DNA of 64,000 nucleotides from Tildeniella nuda ZEHNDER 1965/U140 (GTDB taxonomy: Bacteria; Cyanobacteriota; Cyanobacteriia; Leptolyngbyales; Leptolyngbyaceae), in assembly GCA_019358895.1 (NCBI GenBank), contig JAHHIG010000006.1:186001-250000 (forward strand), read 5' to 3'. Positions 37,096-45,517 of this stretch are shown here, one piece after another (the first letter of the stretch is position 1; every line of letters begins with the position of its first letter). The notes beneath the pieces are model-generated. The model had not been told where the DNA came from and ran no database searches. It worked only from the letters and a program-made list of their open reading frames with translations. A program made the position numbers and the translations under genes.

Positions 37096-37872
37096 TCACC
37101 GAGCGATCGCCGTCAATTCAAGCGTCTCTCCAGGAGCGGGAGCGCGCAGTTGGGTCGGTAGCCCAGAGGCAAGCAGGCGATCGCGAAATTCTTCAACACT
37201 GCCAACTGTTTGAATAAGCTTCGGCAAGATACCGTCCGTGCGAATGTCACCTACCGCTGTCGGCACAAAGAAGCGAGGTTTCAGAGTTTCGACGAGGTGC
37301 ATCGCCTGGAGTGGTCCCATAATGACCTGCCCCAAGAGAGGAATCACTTGACCAACGACGGGCGCGATCGCAACATCGACTCGTCCCAACCGCTCAACAG
37401 GTACTTTCGTGGGAAAGAGGTGCGGCTCGTAATAGAGGGTTTTGTTAGTCACGCTGTCGAGCAACAGATAGCCGTTTTCGACCTGACCCGGTTGCAGTTC
37501 TGCACCGGGAATCGCAGTAATGGTAAGAGTGTCCAGATTGAATGCGTCCCAGTGAGCGATCGCGGTGACTTGCTGATAGCCCAGTTGCCGCACTATTTTG
37601 GCAGCGGTTGGGGATGCCACAACGGGTATGTTGCGGTCTAACCGTTCGAGCGTTGGTTTGTGGCAGTGATCATCCACACCCTGCGAAAGCAAAATCAGAT
37701 CGATCGGAGGCAAGGTTTCAGGCGTGAAGGCGATCGGTGTGTTGTGATACGCAGTAAACAGCCAAGGCTGACCATAAAACACCAGCGGATCAATGAGCCA
37801 GGGATCAACCAGAATCGTCCTCCCAGCTAAGTGAAACAACCAACTGTTCAGATCAATCCGCGTCAGTCTCAT
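37096..37872 (-). CDS. Metallo-beta-lactamase-fold protein (UlaG-like)
   Basis: The 258-residue protein reads LTRIDLNSWLFHLAGRTILV with the MBL fold's first Asp in VDPWL. The usual T-H-x-H-x-D-H motif is replaced by LLSQGVDDHCH, where the first two His are Ser and Gly while Asp-His remain. The later ATAI PGAE strand and ETLKPRFFVPTA are normal. The change would weaken one metal site, so it may have low or altered activity. It shares a bidirectional region with thiD (starts 115 bp apart). Confidence 0.85.
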   Translation of the reverse strand: MRLTRIDLNSWLFHLAGRTILVDPWLIDPLVFYGQPWLFTAYHNTPIAFTPETLPPIDLILLSQGVDDHCHKPTLERLDRNIPVVASPTAAKIVRQLGYQQVTAIAHWDAFNLDTLTITAIPGAELQPGQVENGYLLLDSVTNKTLYYEPHLFPTKVPVERLGRVDVAIAPVVGQVIPLLGQVIMGPLQAMHLVETLKPRFFVPTAVGDIRTDGILPKLIQTVGSVEEFRDRLLASGLPTQLRAPAPGETLELTAIAR

Positions 37873-37987
37873 GCTTGTAATATTTCTTAAGGAATCTAAC
37901 TTCTATCTTACAAGGGTGTGGGGTGTGGGGTGTAGGGTAGAGGGGAGAAAGGCTAAAGGCTACGGGCTAAAGGCTAAAAGGAAGGCG

Positions 37988-38842
37988 ATGAGTAAGCAGC
38001 AGGACGTTGGTCGTTCAAACATTCCAGTAGCAATGACGATCGCGGGATCTGACAGTGGTGGTGGGGCAGGCATTCAGGCAGATTTACGAACCTTTGCGTT
38101 TCATAAAGTACACGGCACTTGCGCGCTGACATGCATCACAGCGCAAAACACGCTGGGCGTGGAACGAGTGGACGCATTGCCACCTGAAGCAGTAGTAGCT
38201 CAGATGAAAGCAGTTGTGAAAGATATTGGTGTACAGGCAGCAAAGACTGGGATGTTGCTGAATCAGGAGATTATTGCAGCCGTTGCCGCTCAAGTGCAGG
38301 TATTGCAGATTGCGAATCTCGTCGTCGATCCGGTGATGGTATCGCGGACGGGAGCGCAGTTAATTGACGATGCCGCGATCGCCACGCTCAAAACGGCTCT
38401 CATTCCTCACGCTACAGTACTAACGCCCAATCGCTACGAGGCTCAGATACTCAGCAATATGGAGATTCACACGCTGGAAGCAATGCAAACGGCTGCCCAA
38501 CGCATTTATCAATTGGGCGCAAAAGCAGTGTTGGTTAAAGGTGGCGGGTTGCAGGGTGATCTTCGCAGCGTAGATATCTGGTTTGATGGTCAGCAGCTTG
38601 AAACGTTGGCGGCAGAAACGGTGGAGACTACTGATACACACGGAACAGGGTGTACGTTATCTGCCGCGATCGCTGCTAATCTTGCTCTAGGGCATGACCC
38701 ATTGACCGCAACTCGTCGTGCGAAAGAGTATGTAACCCACGCTCTAAAGTACGCGCTGGCGATCGGGCAGGGTCAGGGACCAGTCGGACACTTTTTTCCG
38801 TTATTGGTCAACAGCCCGTGGTCGATCGTCAGTTCAGGCTAA
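37988..38842 (+). CDS. thiD: Hydroxymethylpyrimidine/phosphomethylpyrimidine kinase
   Basis: From ATG 37988 (MSKQQDVGRSN) the product has 284 residues, normal for ThiD. It phosphorylates HMP and HMP-P for thiamine synthesis. The motifs TIAGSDSGGGAGIQADLRTF, KTGML, DPVMVSRTG and the catalytic DTHGTGCTLSAAIAANLA are present. An in-frame upstream extension to 37871 would be encoded by simple repeats (GTGTGGG) and is unlikely. No TPP riboswitch was recognised upstream. Confidence 0.94.
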   Translation: MSKQQDVGRSNIPVAMTIAGSDSGGGAGIQADLRTFAFHKVHGTCALTCITAQNTLGVERVDALPPEAVVAQMKAVVKDIGVQAAKTGMLLNQEIIAAVAAQVQVLQIANLVVDPVMVSRTGAQLIDDAAIATLKTALIPHATVLTPNRYEAQILSNMEIHTLEAMQTAAQRIYQLGAKAVLVKGGGLQGDLRSVDIWFDGQQLETLAAETVETTDTHGTGCTLSAAIAANLALGHDPLTATRRAKEYVTHALKYALAIGQGQGPVGHFFPLLVNSPWSIVSSG

Positions 38843-38954
38843 CGACTCAGTTGAGCGGTGGCAGATAACCTTTGCAACTCCACTAAAATTTTCTGTGCAT
38901 CCGCTTCAACGCAGTGTTGGGCTGCTGTCGCTCGTCCTAGAGTTTTCAACTGTA

Positions 38955-39470
38955 TCAGTTACGCCGAGTCGGACCGAATCGTCCGCCATACTCTGTCGCA
39001 GCGATGATGAATGTCATTACTCCACCAAGTATCAAAAATATTCCCAATCCAATATTATTTCTGGCTCTATCTAAAGGACTAGAACCTCCCTTAATCATTG
39101 ACAATTCAGGGTTGTCAGAAGCATATAAGACCTGCACTTTTTTCCCGCTACATAAGTTGAGTTGATAACCTTGGCAAATGTTATAAGCTTCGAACTCAGC
39201 TATTTTTCCTTGTTCAGTCTCAAACTGGATAGTGGAGACATAAGAAGGCGCAGCAGCCATACCGCTCGGAGACGTATTTGTCTGAGTTGTAGTTTCAGTG
39301 ATTATTCCGGTGGTCGAAAGAGACTTATTTCTGAAGTTAGCCGCAGCTTGATAATTTGAGAAGCTCTGGATTAACGTCGATACTCCTATCGAGGTAGAGA
39401 GAATAATAAAACCTCCAGGAAATACTAAGTATCCTATCCTTTGCCAAATACTGTTTCTCCTCAACTGCAT
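38955..39470 (-). CDS. DUF3592 membrane protein
   Basis: The 171-residue protein has a TM helix at each end (about 12-32 and 142-160) and a beta-rich central region typical of DUF3592: STTGIITETTTQ, YVSTIQFETEQGK and GKKVQVLYASDNPELSMI. The central loop probably lies outside the cytoplasm. Function unknown. A ribosome site AGGAGGA precedes the ATG. It lies tail to tail with thiD, with a gap of 112 bp. Confidence 0.85.
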   Translation of the reverse strand: MQLRRNSIWQRIGYLVFPGGFIILSTSIGVSTLIQSFSNYQAAANFRNKSLSTTGIITETTTQTNTSPSGMAAAPSYVSTIQFETEQGKIAEFEAYNICQGYQLNLCSGKKVQVLYASDNPELSMIKGGSSPLDRARNNIGLGIFLILGGVMTFIIAATEYGGRFGPTRRN

Positions 39471-39702
39471 GAGACGGTCCTCCTCAATGCTGGAAATCTT
39501 ACCAATAATCTTAAAGTACCGTCCTCACCGACAACTTAAAGCTGCCCAACTGTATATTCAGCGTCACTTCTGCTAGTTAAGTGCCCACTCTCTCAAGATT
39601 GTCTGTCATCTCTGCGGGATAATACGCTCTTCTTAAGAAATTAAACAGAAGCTTTGCAGGTTAAGTCCGTTCACTGCAACACGGTTGTGAGACTTGGCGC
39701 TG

Positions 39703-39926
39703 TTAGGGAATCTCAAACAAAGATCGAGGCAAGCCTGATTGCCGAATCACTGACTGCAAAGTGCCAGTACGTATCTCTGCATAATTGGGTACAGGAACGG
39801 TTATTGTCGAATCCTCATTGCGTTTTTGCAAATGATGTGGCTTCCACGTTGCCGAGCCTTGACGAATCCATGTTGTTCGAGGACTCTACACACTTCTTGG
39901 GCTGACAGAACGCGTAACCTACCCAA
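39703..39926 (-). pseudogene. hicA: hicA toxin, frameshifted by a one-base deletion
   Basis: A TTG start overlapping the hicB stop gives GRLRVLSAQEVCRVLEQHGF and VKARQRGSHII, then the frame stops at 39801. The adjacent frame continues QKRNEDSTITVPVPNYAEIR and TGTLQSVIRQSGLPRSLFEIP to a stop at 39703. Adding one A between 39830 and 39831 (minus strand ATT-A-TG) restores SHIIMQKRNED, the family consensus, and a 74-residue HicA with its dsRBD-like fold and active His. The toxin is therefore probably inactive, unless the base is a sequencing error. Confidence 0.85.
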
Positions 39927-40146
39927 CGACAACCTCCAAACTTGTCACAAAGACTTCACTATGCAATCGACTCCTAATTTCAGACGGATCAGCAACTTCA
40001 AAGAATAGCTCTAGTGCTTCAATCAGGTTCTTTCTGGCTTCCTCAACGGTATTGCCTTGACTCCCGATATCTAATTGTGGGCATAAAGAGACATATCCAT
40101 CCCCTTCACGCTCGATAATGGCTGTGAATTGTTGTATTTGCTTCAT
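39919..40146 (-). CDS. hicB: HicB-family antitoxin
   Basis: From ATG 40146 the product has 75 residues: MKQIQQFTAIIEREGDGYVS, LCPQLDIGSQGNTVEEARKN and LIEALELFFEVADPSEI. This is the partial RNase-H fold of HicB, which binds and blocks the HicA mRNA interferase. It lacks an added DNA-binding domain. The gene precedes hicA and overlaps its start by eight bases, so they are translationally coupled. The partner is frameshifted. Confidence 0.88.
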   Translation of the reverse strand: MKQIQQFTAIIEREGDGYVSLCPQLDIGSQGNTVEEARKNLIEALELFFEVADPSEIRSRLHSEVFVTSLEVVVG

Positions 40147-40255
40147 AAAATTTACCTGCAAACATAGCTCGGCATCGTTTGAGCTGCGGCTTCAGTGACT
40201 GGGCGCACGCTTCACGGTCATGGTTGATGACGAGCACGAGCCTTAGAACCAACAA

Positions 40256-40672
40256 CTATTCCTGCCAGGTTGATTGCCAATCGGGGCACTGGTCGCTTTC
40301 CCAGCCGTAGGGATGCATGCCACAAACGAGCATCACGCCGCCATAGGTTTGACCATGATAATGGCGGCAACCCACACAGGCAGGGCGATCGTTTAAGAAA
40401 GGTTCAACGGTATGAATCATCGGTTGAGCTGTTTCTTCAACAGCGCTCTCGAAACCCAAATAGACTTCCAGGATAGGATCGATCAGCTCGGCGAGGCGTT
40501 GTTCAAGCTCAACAGCAAACACAGTCTGCATTTGCTCAGCGATTTCTTCTGACGCTTCAAAAAATGACTCAACCATTTCGCCGACATCTTTGGCAATGTC
40601 AGTAAAAAACTGCTCCACCTCGTCAGCCATGACTTCCAGTAGCTCGGAGAAATCCTTCGACCAGCTTTCCAT
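40256..40672 (-). CDS. Conserved cyanobacterial protein with Cys/His C-terminus
   Basis: From ATG 40672 the product has 138 residues: a long acidic helical region, ADEVEQFFTDIAKDVGEMVE and so on, followed by a conserved tail, ACVGCRHYHGQTYGGVMLVC then GMHPYGWE, with three Cys and two His that may bind a metal. Longer starts (to 40756) add a non-conserved N-terminus. Function unknown; widely seen in cyanobacteria. Confidence 0.75.
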   Translation of the reverse strand: MESWSKDFSELLEVMADEVEQFFTDIAKDVGEMVESFFEASEEIAEQMQTVFAVELEQRLAELIDPILEVYLGFESAVEETAQPMIHTVEPFLNDRPACVGCRHYHGQTYGGVMLVCGMHPYGWESDQCPDWQSTWQE

Positions 40673-40808
40673 AGCTTTCCAGTAGACGCTGTGCGCTCGA
40701 ACGTTTTCAAAGCCACAGATGCATACGGCGTTGGCAAGCTTGCTTGTAGGCAGCATTATGTCACTGTTGCATCTGTGAGAATCCTTTCAGTATAGCTCAC
40801 ATCATTGG

Positions 40809-41180
40809 CTAGGGTTGATCCCGCTTCAGCCGCTTGAGTTCTTCCTGCAAAGCCATCACTTGCTGCCGCATCTGTTCGGCTTCAGTCGGAGCAGCTTGAG
40901 CGGGTTCATCATCATCGGTAATGATTTCAATGCGACGTGGCTCGTTTGGTTGCGGCGAGGTTGGAGACTGTACGGAGGGCTGCTGTGCTTTGCTCACCAT
41001 GTCATCGACAAAACGACGGGCTTCTTCACTCGTCATTTCACCCCGTTCAACCATTTCGTCTGCGAGTTGCTGAACGTGCGATCGCAGTTCACCGATCTTC
41101 TCTGTTGCCTTTTCGCCTGCATAGGACGCAACGCCAATGCCAAGATAAACTGCCTTTTGAACTAAATCTCCCAAACCCAT
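40809..41180 (-). CDS. Phasin-like/coiled-coil hypothetical protein
   Basis: The 123-residue protein begins MGLGDLVQKAVYLGIGVASY, continues with helical AGEKATEKIGELRSHVQQL, then an acidic linker, and ends with a short coiled coil (RQQVMALQEELKRLKRD). The first half resembles phasin-like helical proteins found in cyanobacteria. A role in membranes or granules is possible but not shown. It is monocistronic. Confidence 0.7.
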   Translation of the reverse strand: MGLGDLVQKAVYLGIGVASYAGEKATEKIGELRSHVQQLADEMVERGEMTSEEARRFVDDMVSKAQQPSVQSPTSPQPNEPRRIEIITDDDEPAQAAPTEAEQMRQQVMALQEELKRLKRDQP

Positions 41181-41365
41181 ACTGCTTCAACTCCTGAACG
41201 TCTCAATTTTACGTTAGGGGAGACAGCTAAACGACTTTGCGTCTGTCCCCAACGACTCCAGCATAGAAACAAAGGCTATAGCATGTCACCGCTTCCGCAG
41301 GTGGAAAACCGTACTTAGACAGAGGTGTGAGGAGCAATAGGAATGAAGTGATCATCGCTCACTAT

Positions 41366-41464
41366 GGAAGCGACCCGGAGTCCACGCCTACCGCAAGCAT
41401 CCCGTATTGCTGCTACCTTCCGGTCCTGACAAGATTTGGGCGTTGCGATCGCATGGGTCCGGAT
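41366..41464 (-). ncRNA. ffs: Signal recognition particle RNA (small bacterial type)
   Basis: On the minus strand the conserved apical region GTCAGGACCGGAAGGTAGCAG is followed by CAATACGGGATGCTTGCGGT; this is the SRP domain IV tetraloop (GGAA) and the symmetric and asymmetric internal loops to which Ffh binds. The flanking arms GGACCC and GGGTC can pair. Ends were estimated from pairing. Typical size about 97 nt. Confidence 0.88.
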
Positions 41465-41466
41465 CA

Positions 41467-41882
41467 TTTACCAGGATAGCATTATCTGGTGTTAGTCAGC
41501 GGTTAGCTTTCAGCGGTCAGCAGGGCAAACGCATGACGAGAATGGCATAGGCTGAAGTCGATGAGCGCTTCTGGAGTCAAAACCATGTCCCTCCCCGTCA
41601 GTGCCATCTGGTTGAGCCATTTTTCGAGGCGCGGCAACAATGGCACACTGCTTGTTCGAGCTTGTCGAGATTCCGATACAGGCGACTATGAGCGGTTGCC
41701 CGAACATCACGAGGGCGTGCCTTCGGTCGTCATGATTCGCTTGATGCTACGAGGCTTGACCAGAAATCATGGCACCTGGAAGTCCAAAACTACTTAACAA
41801 GCAGTTACAATCACTTTCTAAATGATCTATCTTTGATATCGTACTGTAAGCTTATTAGTACAAACGTTTTATTCTTACCCTT
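41467..41882. other. Intergenic region with possible gene remnant
   Basis: Heptamers occur at 41496-41522. On the minus strand, protein-like fragments appear in different frames (RATAHSRLYRNLDKLEQAVC about 41650-41710, then MALTGRDMVLTPEALIDFSL at about 41525-41610), which would fit a decayed gene broken by frameshifts. I could not name the family. The rest shows nothing clear. Confidence 0.35.
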
Positions 41883-42392
41883 ATGGTTCAGTACACCCTC
41901 ATTCAAAGCCCAGAAGTGATTTTGACTGTTTCTGGTAAGGATTCTGCCAAAGCCCGCGAGAAAGCGATGGATCAGTTAATCGAACTGATGGACGCGGGCG
42001 AACTCCCGACCGAACTTTCTGATGGTTTTGCTCCTCAACAGTTTATTGAAGTGAAAGAACCTATCGTTAACCCCAGCCCTGACGAAGATGCCGTCACTCA
42101 AGCGGTACAGATACTGAGCAACCTGGCAACGTTAAAGCTAAAGCTGCAAGACTCACGTGCAGAGGCACTCCAGGTACATGCTCAGCTTGATATGCTCTTT
42201 AGCGACGACCCTGTGAGCGAAGAAGAAATCGCTACCCTTAAAGATGGCTTTAAAGTGCTAAAAACCTACGCTCAGGCAAATCTTCGCTACCAAGAAGCGA
42301 GAAAGCACGCAAAAGATGCCCGTGATGTGCTCGATCGCGCCCTCAATACCGCTGATCCTGAACCGAAAGTGAGCAAAAAGAGCGAGCACTAA
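41883..42392 (+). CDS. Conserved cyanobacterial hypothetical protein
   Basis: The 169-residue protein reads MVQYTLIQSPEVILTVSGKD, then helical AKAREKAMDQLIELMDAG, and a C-terminal coiled coil (about 85-155). Highly charged and soluble. No catalytic motif was recognised. It is known to me as a cyanobacterial hypothetical. Upstream is AT-rich with a long run without repeats, likely the promoter. Confidence 0.78.
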   Translation: MVQYTLIQSPEVILTVSGKDSAKAREKAMDQLIELMDAGELPTELSDGFAPQQFIEVKEPIVNPSPDEDAVTQAVQILSNLATLKLKLQDSRAEALQVHAQLDMLFSDDPVSEEEIATLKDGFKVLKTYAQANLRYQEARKHAKDARDVLDRALNTADPEPKVSKKSEH

Positions 42393-42467
42393 AAGGTCGC
42401 TAGTGCCGTACTGTCGTCACAATTGCGGCTCAAGCGTTGGAACGGCTTCTGTCCATTGAGCCAGGAA

Positions 42468-43022
42468 CTAACCTCGACTCCCCATCGTTGTCTGAAAAGC
42501 GGGTCGTTCGGATAGATGCTTGAGGTAAACCATTACGGCTGGAAAGGTACTAAAGTCCATTTGAAATCGCATCTGAAAAAAGCCCAGCGTTGAACCAATG
42601 GCTACGTCTGCGGTGCTGAACTGCTCACCTAACAGATAAGGCTGACGCTCTAAGATTTGGTCGATCGGCTTAAGCAGACGAATCATTTCACGATCGCGCG
42701 TGACTTCATTCAAAAGCTCCGGTCCTAACGTGGCATTGGCAAACATTACCCACTGTGCCATTTCAGCCCGTTGCTCAGTTGTGTCAGCCTGACCGTACTT
42801 CTCTGCCAGGTAAAGCAAAATCGCGCCTGACTCCCACAGCGTAAAGTCACCATCCACGATCGCGGGCACTTTGCCAATGGGGTTAATTGCTGTGTAATCG
42901 GACTCCAAATGTTCCCCTACCTGCAGATCCAGCAGCACAAATTCGTAGGGAACCTGTAACTCTTCTAAACCCCACTGCACGATCGACGCGCGGCTGAACT
43001 TCCCACCGTAAAGCTTGAGCAT
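42468..43022 (-). CDS. Glutathione S-transferase family protein
   Basis: The 184-residue protein has the thioredoxin-like N-terminal domain LKLYGGKFSRASIVQWGLEE with a likely catalytic Ser, the glutathione-binding PIGKVPAI and WESGAILLYLAEKYG, and a helical C-terminal domain ending in a typical LSERPAFQ. It may detoxify electrophiles or bind other thiols. The substrate is unknown. A small gap separates it from the next minus-strand gene. Confidence 0.9.
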   Translation of the reverse strand: MLKLYGGKFSRASIVQWGLEELQVPYEFVLLDLQVGEHLESDYTAINPIGKVPAIVDGDFTLWESGAILLYLAEKYGQADTTEQRAEMAQWVMFANATLGPELLNEVTRDREMIRLLKPIDQILERQPYLLGEQFSTADVAIGSTLGFFQMRFQMDFSTFPAVMVYLKHLSERPAFQTTMGSRG

Positions 43023-43079
43023 AAGAACCCTTTACCTGAACCTCAATCGTCTCGTAACCGTCTAAAAACTAACAACTAC

Positions 43080-43544
43080 TTAAAGCACCTTATGTGTATA
43101 TTCATGCTGCTTTACATTGTCCTCGGTTTTGACAATGCGCTGCGAATTGAGCACTCGTTTACGCTCGATCGAATAAGCAAAATCGCTACGGCTGGAGCCT
43201 ATAGGAATGTGCCCCTGAGCGACAGGACGAACTTTATAGGTACGCGCAGCCGCGATCGCTCGATCGACAAATTCATCGCAAAATTGTGCGGTGGTGGGAA
43301 ACTCGGCAGGTAGCTGGGGTGGGTCGCTCAAGAGAACGGCTCCTAGTGTTGTGGCGATCGCGGTTTGATAAGACGTAGGAATGCCTTTGATGATCGCCTC
43401 TAGTGCCGCAGAAGGAATGGGTTCCACAACAGCAACCTCATGAACCTCACCTTCATCTTTAACAAAGCAGGTTGCTAAGCCCAAAACAAGATAATCATCG
43501 GCTGCTAAGTCAGGCGCATTCAAATCAAAGGTTGCGGTTGTCAT
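43080..43544 (-). CDS. Conserved hypothetical protein
   Basis: The 154-residue protein reads MTTATFDLNAPDLAADDYLV, then VHEVAVVEPIPSAALEAII and PTSYQTAIATTLGAVLLSD, ending with a polar tail. I recognise no domain. It lies 57 bp upstream of the GST gene on the same strand and may be co-transcribed. Function unknown. Confidence 0.7.
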   Translation of the reverse strand: MTTATFDLNAPDLAADDYLVLGLATCFVKDEGEVHEVAVVEPIPSAALEAIIKGIPTSYQTAIATTLGAVLLSDPPQLPAEFPTTAQFCDEFVDRAIAAARTYKVRPVAQGHIPIGSSRSDFAYSIERKRVLNSQRIVKTEDNVKQHEYTHKVL

Positions 43545-43858
43545 AGGGAAATCCAGTATTCAGATTCGATACGAGAGCAATCAAGCACTGTGTTGCATTC
43601 TACCAACTTCGTGAGGCGCTTCCCACTTCTCTTCTTACCCGATGCCATGAGCCAGGTGATGTATCTGGCACTCTGCTTCAGAAATAGAGCCATCCGTCGC
43701 TGTAGCCCATGAAAGATTCGGTGGATAAGTCCTGTCAGCGGTTACAGACGGCGTAGCCTACAAAAACTCACTTGAGACACATCAGCAAGTGACACACCGA
43801 TAAAGCAACTCCAAAAGGAAAATCTTTAGTCTAATCGCATATCCAAGGGAAGAAAGCT
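43545..43858. other. Intergenic region between divergent genes
   Basis: About 310 bp with no recognisable coding or RNA element; it should hold promoters for the flanking genes. Confidence 0.4.
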
Positions 43859-44683
43859 ATGAATCCTCGCGTGTTTAAGGGTCAGCAAAACAAGGAGCGG
43901 CGAAACGGTGCCGACCAATCCACCCGACCGTTCGCCCCCGTAACAGCAGGTGCTATTCAAACTAGACAGGAACGCCATTTAGACGGCAAGCAAATCGCAC
44001 CCGATCGATCGGATGTTGCATGTCTCAGTTTGGCTGAACAGAACACCTTACTGCGTCAGAAGGCACTGTATGAGGTCAAACAAGGTCACTATGATGCTGC
44101 GATCGCTCTTTTCAGCGTGCTGATCGAGCGTAACCCTCAAAGCGTCAATGACTATAACAATCGCGGACTGTTGTACGTTCAGAACGGGCAGCTTGCCTAC
44201 GCTCTAGCTGACTACAATGCTGCATTGCAGTTAAACCCTCGACTGGCAAAAATTTATAACAACCGTGCGAACTGCTATGCTTCACTGGGACGACCAATGG
44301 AAGCCCTTTTTGACTACGAAACAGCGCTTGACCTTAATCCTGCTAATACACACGCACGCATCAACCAAGGCATTACGTTCCGCGAGTTAGAAATGTACGA
44401 GCATGCGATCGAAACCTTCGACCTTGCGCTCCAGTTTGATCAACTGTTGAGTGGTGCTAGTCATACTGGCAAAACAACGTCGATCGCGGGTCATATCTAT
44501 GCTGAGCGTGGACGCACATCGCATCTTGCAGGCGACTGGAACTATGCCGTTGCTGACTACCGCCGTACGCTTGCGGTGCTGTCTCCTAGTGAGACCACAC
44601 TTTTAGATGTCTCTCAGCGTCTGCGCTTACAAGTTAAAGTTTGGCTCAGTGAGCTTCTCAAGCCTCAACCCAACGCATCATAG
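43859..44683 (+). CDS. TPR-repeat protein
   Basis: The 274-residue protein has a disordered N-terminus (about 1-55) and four tetratricopeptide repeats between about 60 and 225: ALYEVKQGHYDAAIALFSVL, then NRGLLYVQNGQLAYALADYN, NRANCYASLGRPMEALFDYE and INQGITFRELEMYEHAIETF. TPRs make protein-protein scaffolds. No enzymatic domain is present. The partner cannot be inferred from neighbours. A ribosome site GAAAGCT is weak. Confidence 0.88.
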   Translation: MNPRVFKGQQNKERRNGADQSTRPFAPVTAGAIQTRQERHLDGKQIAPDRSDVACLSLAEQNTLLRQKALYEVKQGHYDAAIALFSVLIERNPQSVNDYNNRGLLYVQNGQLAYALADYNAALQLNPRLAKIYNNRANCYASLGRPMEALFDYETALDLNPANTHARINQGITFRELEMYEHAIETFDLALQFDQLLSGASHTGKTTSIAGHIYAERGRTSHLAGDWNYAVADYRRTLAVLSPSETTLLDVSQRLRLQVKVWLSELLKPQPNAS

Positions 44684-44721
44684 AGCCTCTAATCTAACCT
44701 CGTTTCTACGCTCTATCCAAG

Positions 44722-45105
44722 CTATGGCTTGGCTGGCTCACGCCAAATAATACGCTGCTGCTGCAAACCAATGCGATGGCTCTGAGCCTGCATATTTGCC
44801 TCTGTCTGATAGGGATCAAAATACTGCCGGAAATTGTTTTGCACACGGTGCAACCGTTCATCGGTGGATTGTACCGTTACTTGAAGCTCTTGCAATCTAG
44901 CTGCCTGGGACGATCGATACGGTAAAAGCTGTGTTAGAGCGCTAATTGCAACCATTGACAAGACAACATTAACCGATAGCCTGACAGTTGATTCGATTAC
45001 GACTGCGCGGTGAGGATGCTGGCGCTGCTTTGCTTTGGCGCGAGGAACCGTCCGGGCACGTCTAGGCGGCTGCGGCGGAAGATAAGACGGTTTCAGTGCG
45101 TGCAT
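44722..45105 (-). CDS. Conserved single-pass membrane protein
   Basis: The 127-residue protein has a Pro/Arg-rich basic N-terminus, a TM helix at about 43-63 (LSVNVVLSMVAISALTQLL) and a C-terminal region with coiled-coil tendency (LQELQVTVQSTDERLHRVQN). The conserved end NFRQYFDPYQTEANMQAQSH was seen in other cyanobacterial proteins as I recall. Probably cytoplasmic N-terminus. Function unknown. Confidence 0.75.
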   Translation of the reverse strand: MHALKPSYLPPQPPRRARTVPRAKAKQRQHPHRAVVIESTVRLSVNVVLSMVAISALTQLLPYRSSQAARLQELQVTVQSTDERLHRVQNNFRQYFDPYQTEANMQAQSHRIGLQQQRIIWREPAKP

Positions 45106-45293
45106 GGTGTTCAGTCCGGTCTAGGCAGGCAAAATGTCAATCAATCTCTGAAGCAGCGTCTACAGGTAGCCGCAAGCATGAAAGCAGCTGGAGTTCGAGC
45201 TAGTTAGAAAAGCTTGATCTATTAAAGTCAACAACGCGCCAGTTGGCAACTTTAATTTAGGGTATTTGTTAACCGTAGGGCAACAAGCAAGTC

Positions 45294-45404
45294 AAAAAAA
45301 TAGGTAGCCTGCTTTGCGATCGTGCCCTCAAATGAGGGTCATTGCTCTAACCCGAAAGCATAACCAGAGGATTATAGAGCCGAATCGCAAAACAACCTAC
45401 CTAT
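45294..45404 (-). terminator. Extended terminator structure of psaM
   Basis: Read on the minus strand, ATAGGTAG pairs with CTACCTAT, and further in TTTGCGAT pairs with ATCGCAAA, enclosing a small CCCTCA/TGAGGG hairpin; six or seven U follow. It begins 20 nt after psaM, so it likely terminates and stabilises that short transcript. Confidence 0.75.
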
Positions 45405-45424
45405 CGTGTTGCAACAAACGATGT

Positions 45425-45517
45425 CTATTTGTAAAGCTCGGTCGCTAAACGAAAGGCAAGAACGCCAGGAACGAGTGCTACAACCAAAGCAATGAAGATC
45501 TGAGTCTCGGATAGCAT
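45425..45517 (-). CDS. psaM: Photosystem I subunit XII (PsaM)
   Basis: The 30-residue protein reads MLSETQIFIALVVALVPGVL then AFRLATELYK, matching PsaM nearly along its length. It is a single transmembrane helix in the PSI core of cyanobacteria and some plastids. A good ribosome site (AAGGAG) lies before the ATG. The gene is monocistronic, with a strong structured terminator. A confident identification despite the short length. Confidence 0.95.
   Translation of the reverse strand: MLSETQIFIALVVALVPGVLAFRLATELYK

Noticed and set aside
37871-37987. Longer N-terminus for ThiD
   Set aside because: It would be encoded by GTGTGGG simple repeats and lacks similarity to the family; ATG at 37988 fits the family length.
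38841-38963. A 36-38 codon frame on the minus strand after thiD (LKTLGRATAAQHCVEADAQK)
   Set aside because: It looks protein-like but has no good start or ribosome site and overlaps the DUF3592 stop; it may be a remnant, but support is too weak.
39654-39905. 83-codon plus-strand frame in the hic locus
   Set aside because: It is antisense to the frameshifted hicA gene, which explains the conservation-like composition.
41320-41345. Yfr1-like CTCCTCACACC motif on the minus strand
   Set aside because: The two flanking hairpins and terminator typical of Yfr1 are absent, and the motif differs at its first base.
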